A DNA stretch of 64,000 nucleotides from assembly GCA_024400455.1 (NCBI GenBank), contig JAKSMU010000006.1:1-64000 (forward strand), given 5' to 3'. The translations under genes and the position numbers were made by a program. The stretch comes from Bacteroidales bacterium. GTDB taxonomy: Bacteria > Bacteroidota > Bacteroidia > Bacteroidales > F082. Positions 63,655 through 64,000 of the stretch are shown here, one piece after another (position 1 is the stretch's first letter; the number at the start of each line of letters is the position of its first letter). Under the pieces are notes generated by a model. The model had not been told where the DNA came from. It did not search any database and saw only the letters and a list, made by a program, of their open reading frames with translations.

Positions 63655-64000
63655 TCATTGCGCCTGCTTGCGTTTCTTCACCGCGCTCAGTATCCAAATC
63701 ACGATGCCCGCCACGACAAACGGGACGCTCAGCCATTGGCCCATGTCCCAAGTCATGTTCTGCTCGAAATCAACCTGCACATTCTTCAGGAACTCAATGC
63801 AGATGCGCGAACCGAAAATGATAATCAGAAAGACGCTGAACATCACGCCAGGCTGACGGTTGCCGAGCTCGCGTTTGTAGTACATCCAAAGCAAAATACC
63901 CATGGCCACAAGGCAAAAGAAAGCCTCATACAAACCCGTCGGATGGCAAGGGAGCCATTGGTCAGGCGAACAGCAATTGCCCATCGTGCATGGATAATAA
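63655..64000 (-). CDS. lgt: Prolipoprotein diacylglyceryl transferase, C-terminal part
   Basis: The gene runs off the right end of the window; 115 in-frame codons are seen and the frame is open through 64000. It transfers diacylglyceryl to the lipobox Cys of prolipoproteins. Family text: CHPTGLYEAFFCLVAMGILL, FGSRICIEFLKNVQ and MGQWLSVPFVVAGIVIWIL. Two to three membrane helices are visible and the tail is basic (KKRKQAQ). The N-terminal half, with the main catalytic residues, lies outside. Confidence 0.85.
   Translation of the reverse strand, partial: YYPCTMGNCCSPDQWLPCHPTGLYEAFFCLVAMGILLWMYYKRELGNRQPGVMFSVFLIIIFGSRICIEFLKNVQVDFEQNMTWDMGQWLSVPFVVAGIVIWILSAVKKRKQAQ

Overview
This window is chromosomal DNA from a member of the Bacteroidota, most likely an uncultured, host-associated or anaerobic Bacteroidales. 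The evidence is: many promoters of the Bacteroidota -7 type (TAnnTTTG); the atp gene order beta-epsilon-a-c-b-delta-alpha-gamma with a short epsilon; a fused MurF-alanine racemase; many lipoproteins; and seven secreted proteins ending in a type IX secretion (T9SS) C-terminal sorting domain.

Layout. 1-7.7 kb: ATP synthase operon. 7.8-8.3 kb: a short, probably truncated TPR-type lipoprotein. 8.3-11.2 kb: minus-strand translation operon rplM-rpsI-rpsB-tsf. 11.4-19.6 kb: a GldA-like ABC ATPase, an M64 metallopeptidase, a LOG/nucleotide-kinase-like fusion overlapping a dCMP deaminase gene, an outer-membrane-type protein, two paralogous lipoproteins and an NhaC antiporter. 19.65 kb: initiator tRNA. 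19.8-25.1 kb: era, der, an Hsp15-like gene, then a minus-strand group with a MORN-type lipoprotein, dihydroorotase and a Dpm1-like glycosyltransferase. 25.2-31.9 kb: a surface uptake locus with a DUF5689-type lipoprotein, a TonB-dependent receptor and a divergent secreted endonuclease/exonuclease/phosphatase. 32-36.8 kb: murF-alr followed by a GH20 hexosaminidase. 37-40.4 kb: Sua5/YrdC, a Sel1-repeat lipoprotein and an S41 protease. 40.5-44.8 kb: two T9SS cargo proteins flanking a hairpin-rich non-coding stretch. 45-63.6 kb: five large C25 (gingipain-type) cysteine proteases in a row on one strand. The window ends inside lgt.

The protease cluster is the most interesting part. Two genes look Lys-gingipain (Kgp) type and three look Arg-gingipain (Rgp) type, judged by the sequence around the catalytic His/Cys and the S1-pocket Asp. 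At the place where the zymogen is processed, the Kgp-type proteins have Arg-Asp while all three Rgp-type proteins have Lys-Tyr. That suggests each class could be activated by the other. The second Kgp-type gene also shares its C-terminal modules more closely with the neighbouring Rgp-type gene than with its own Kgp-type neighbour, which points to module exchange.

Non-coding structure is rich. A composite element (a GAGACGCGA palindrome followed by an AAACCGTCATTCA-type terminator hairpin) recurs after several genes. A GGGACAATAAGC inverted repeat occurs in two forms 42 kb apart. A ~165-nt region at 42.6 kb folds into a nested multi-stem structure. All family assignments come from reading motifs by eye; no database search was run.
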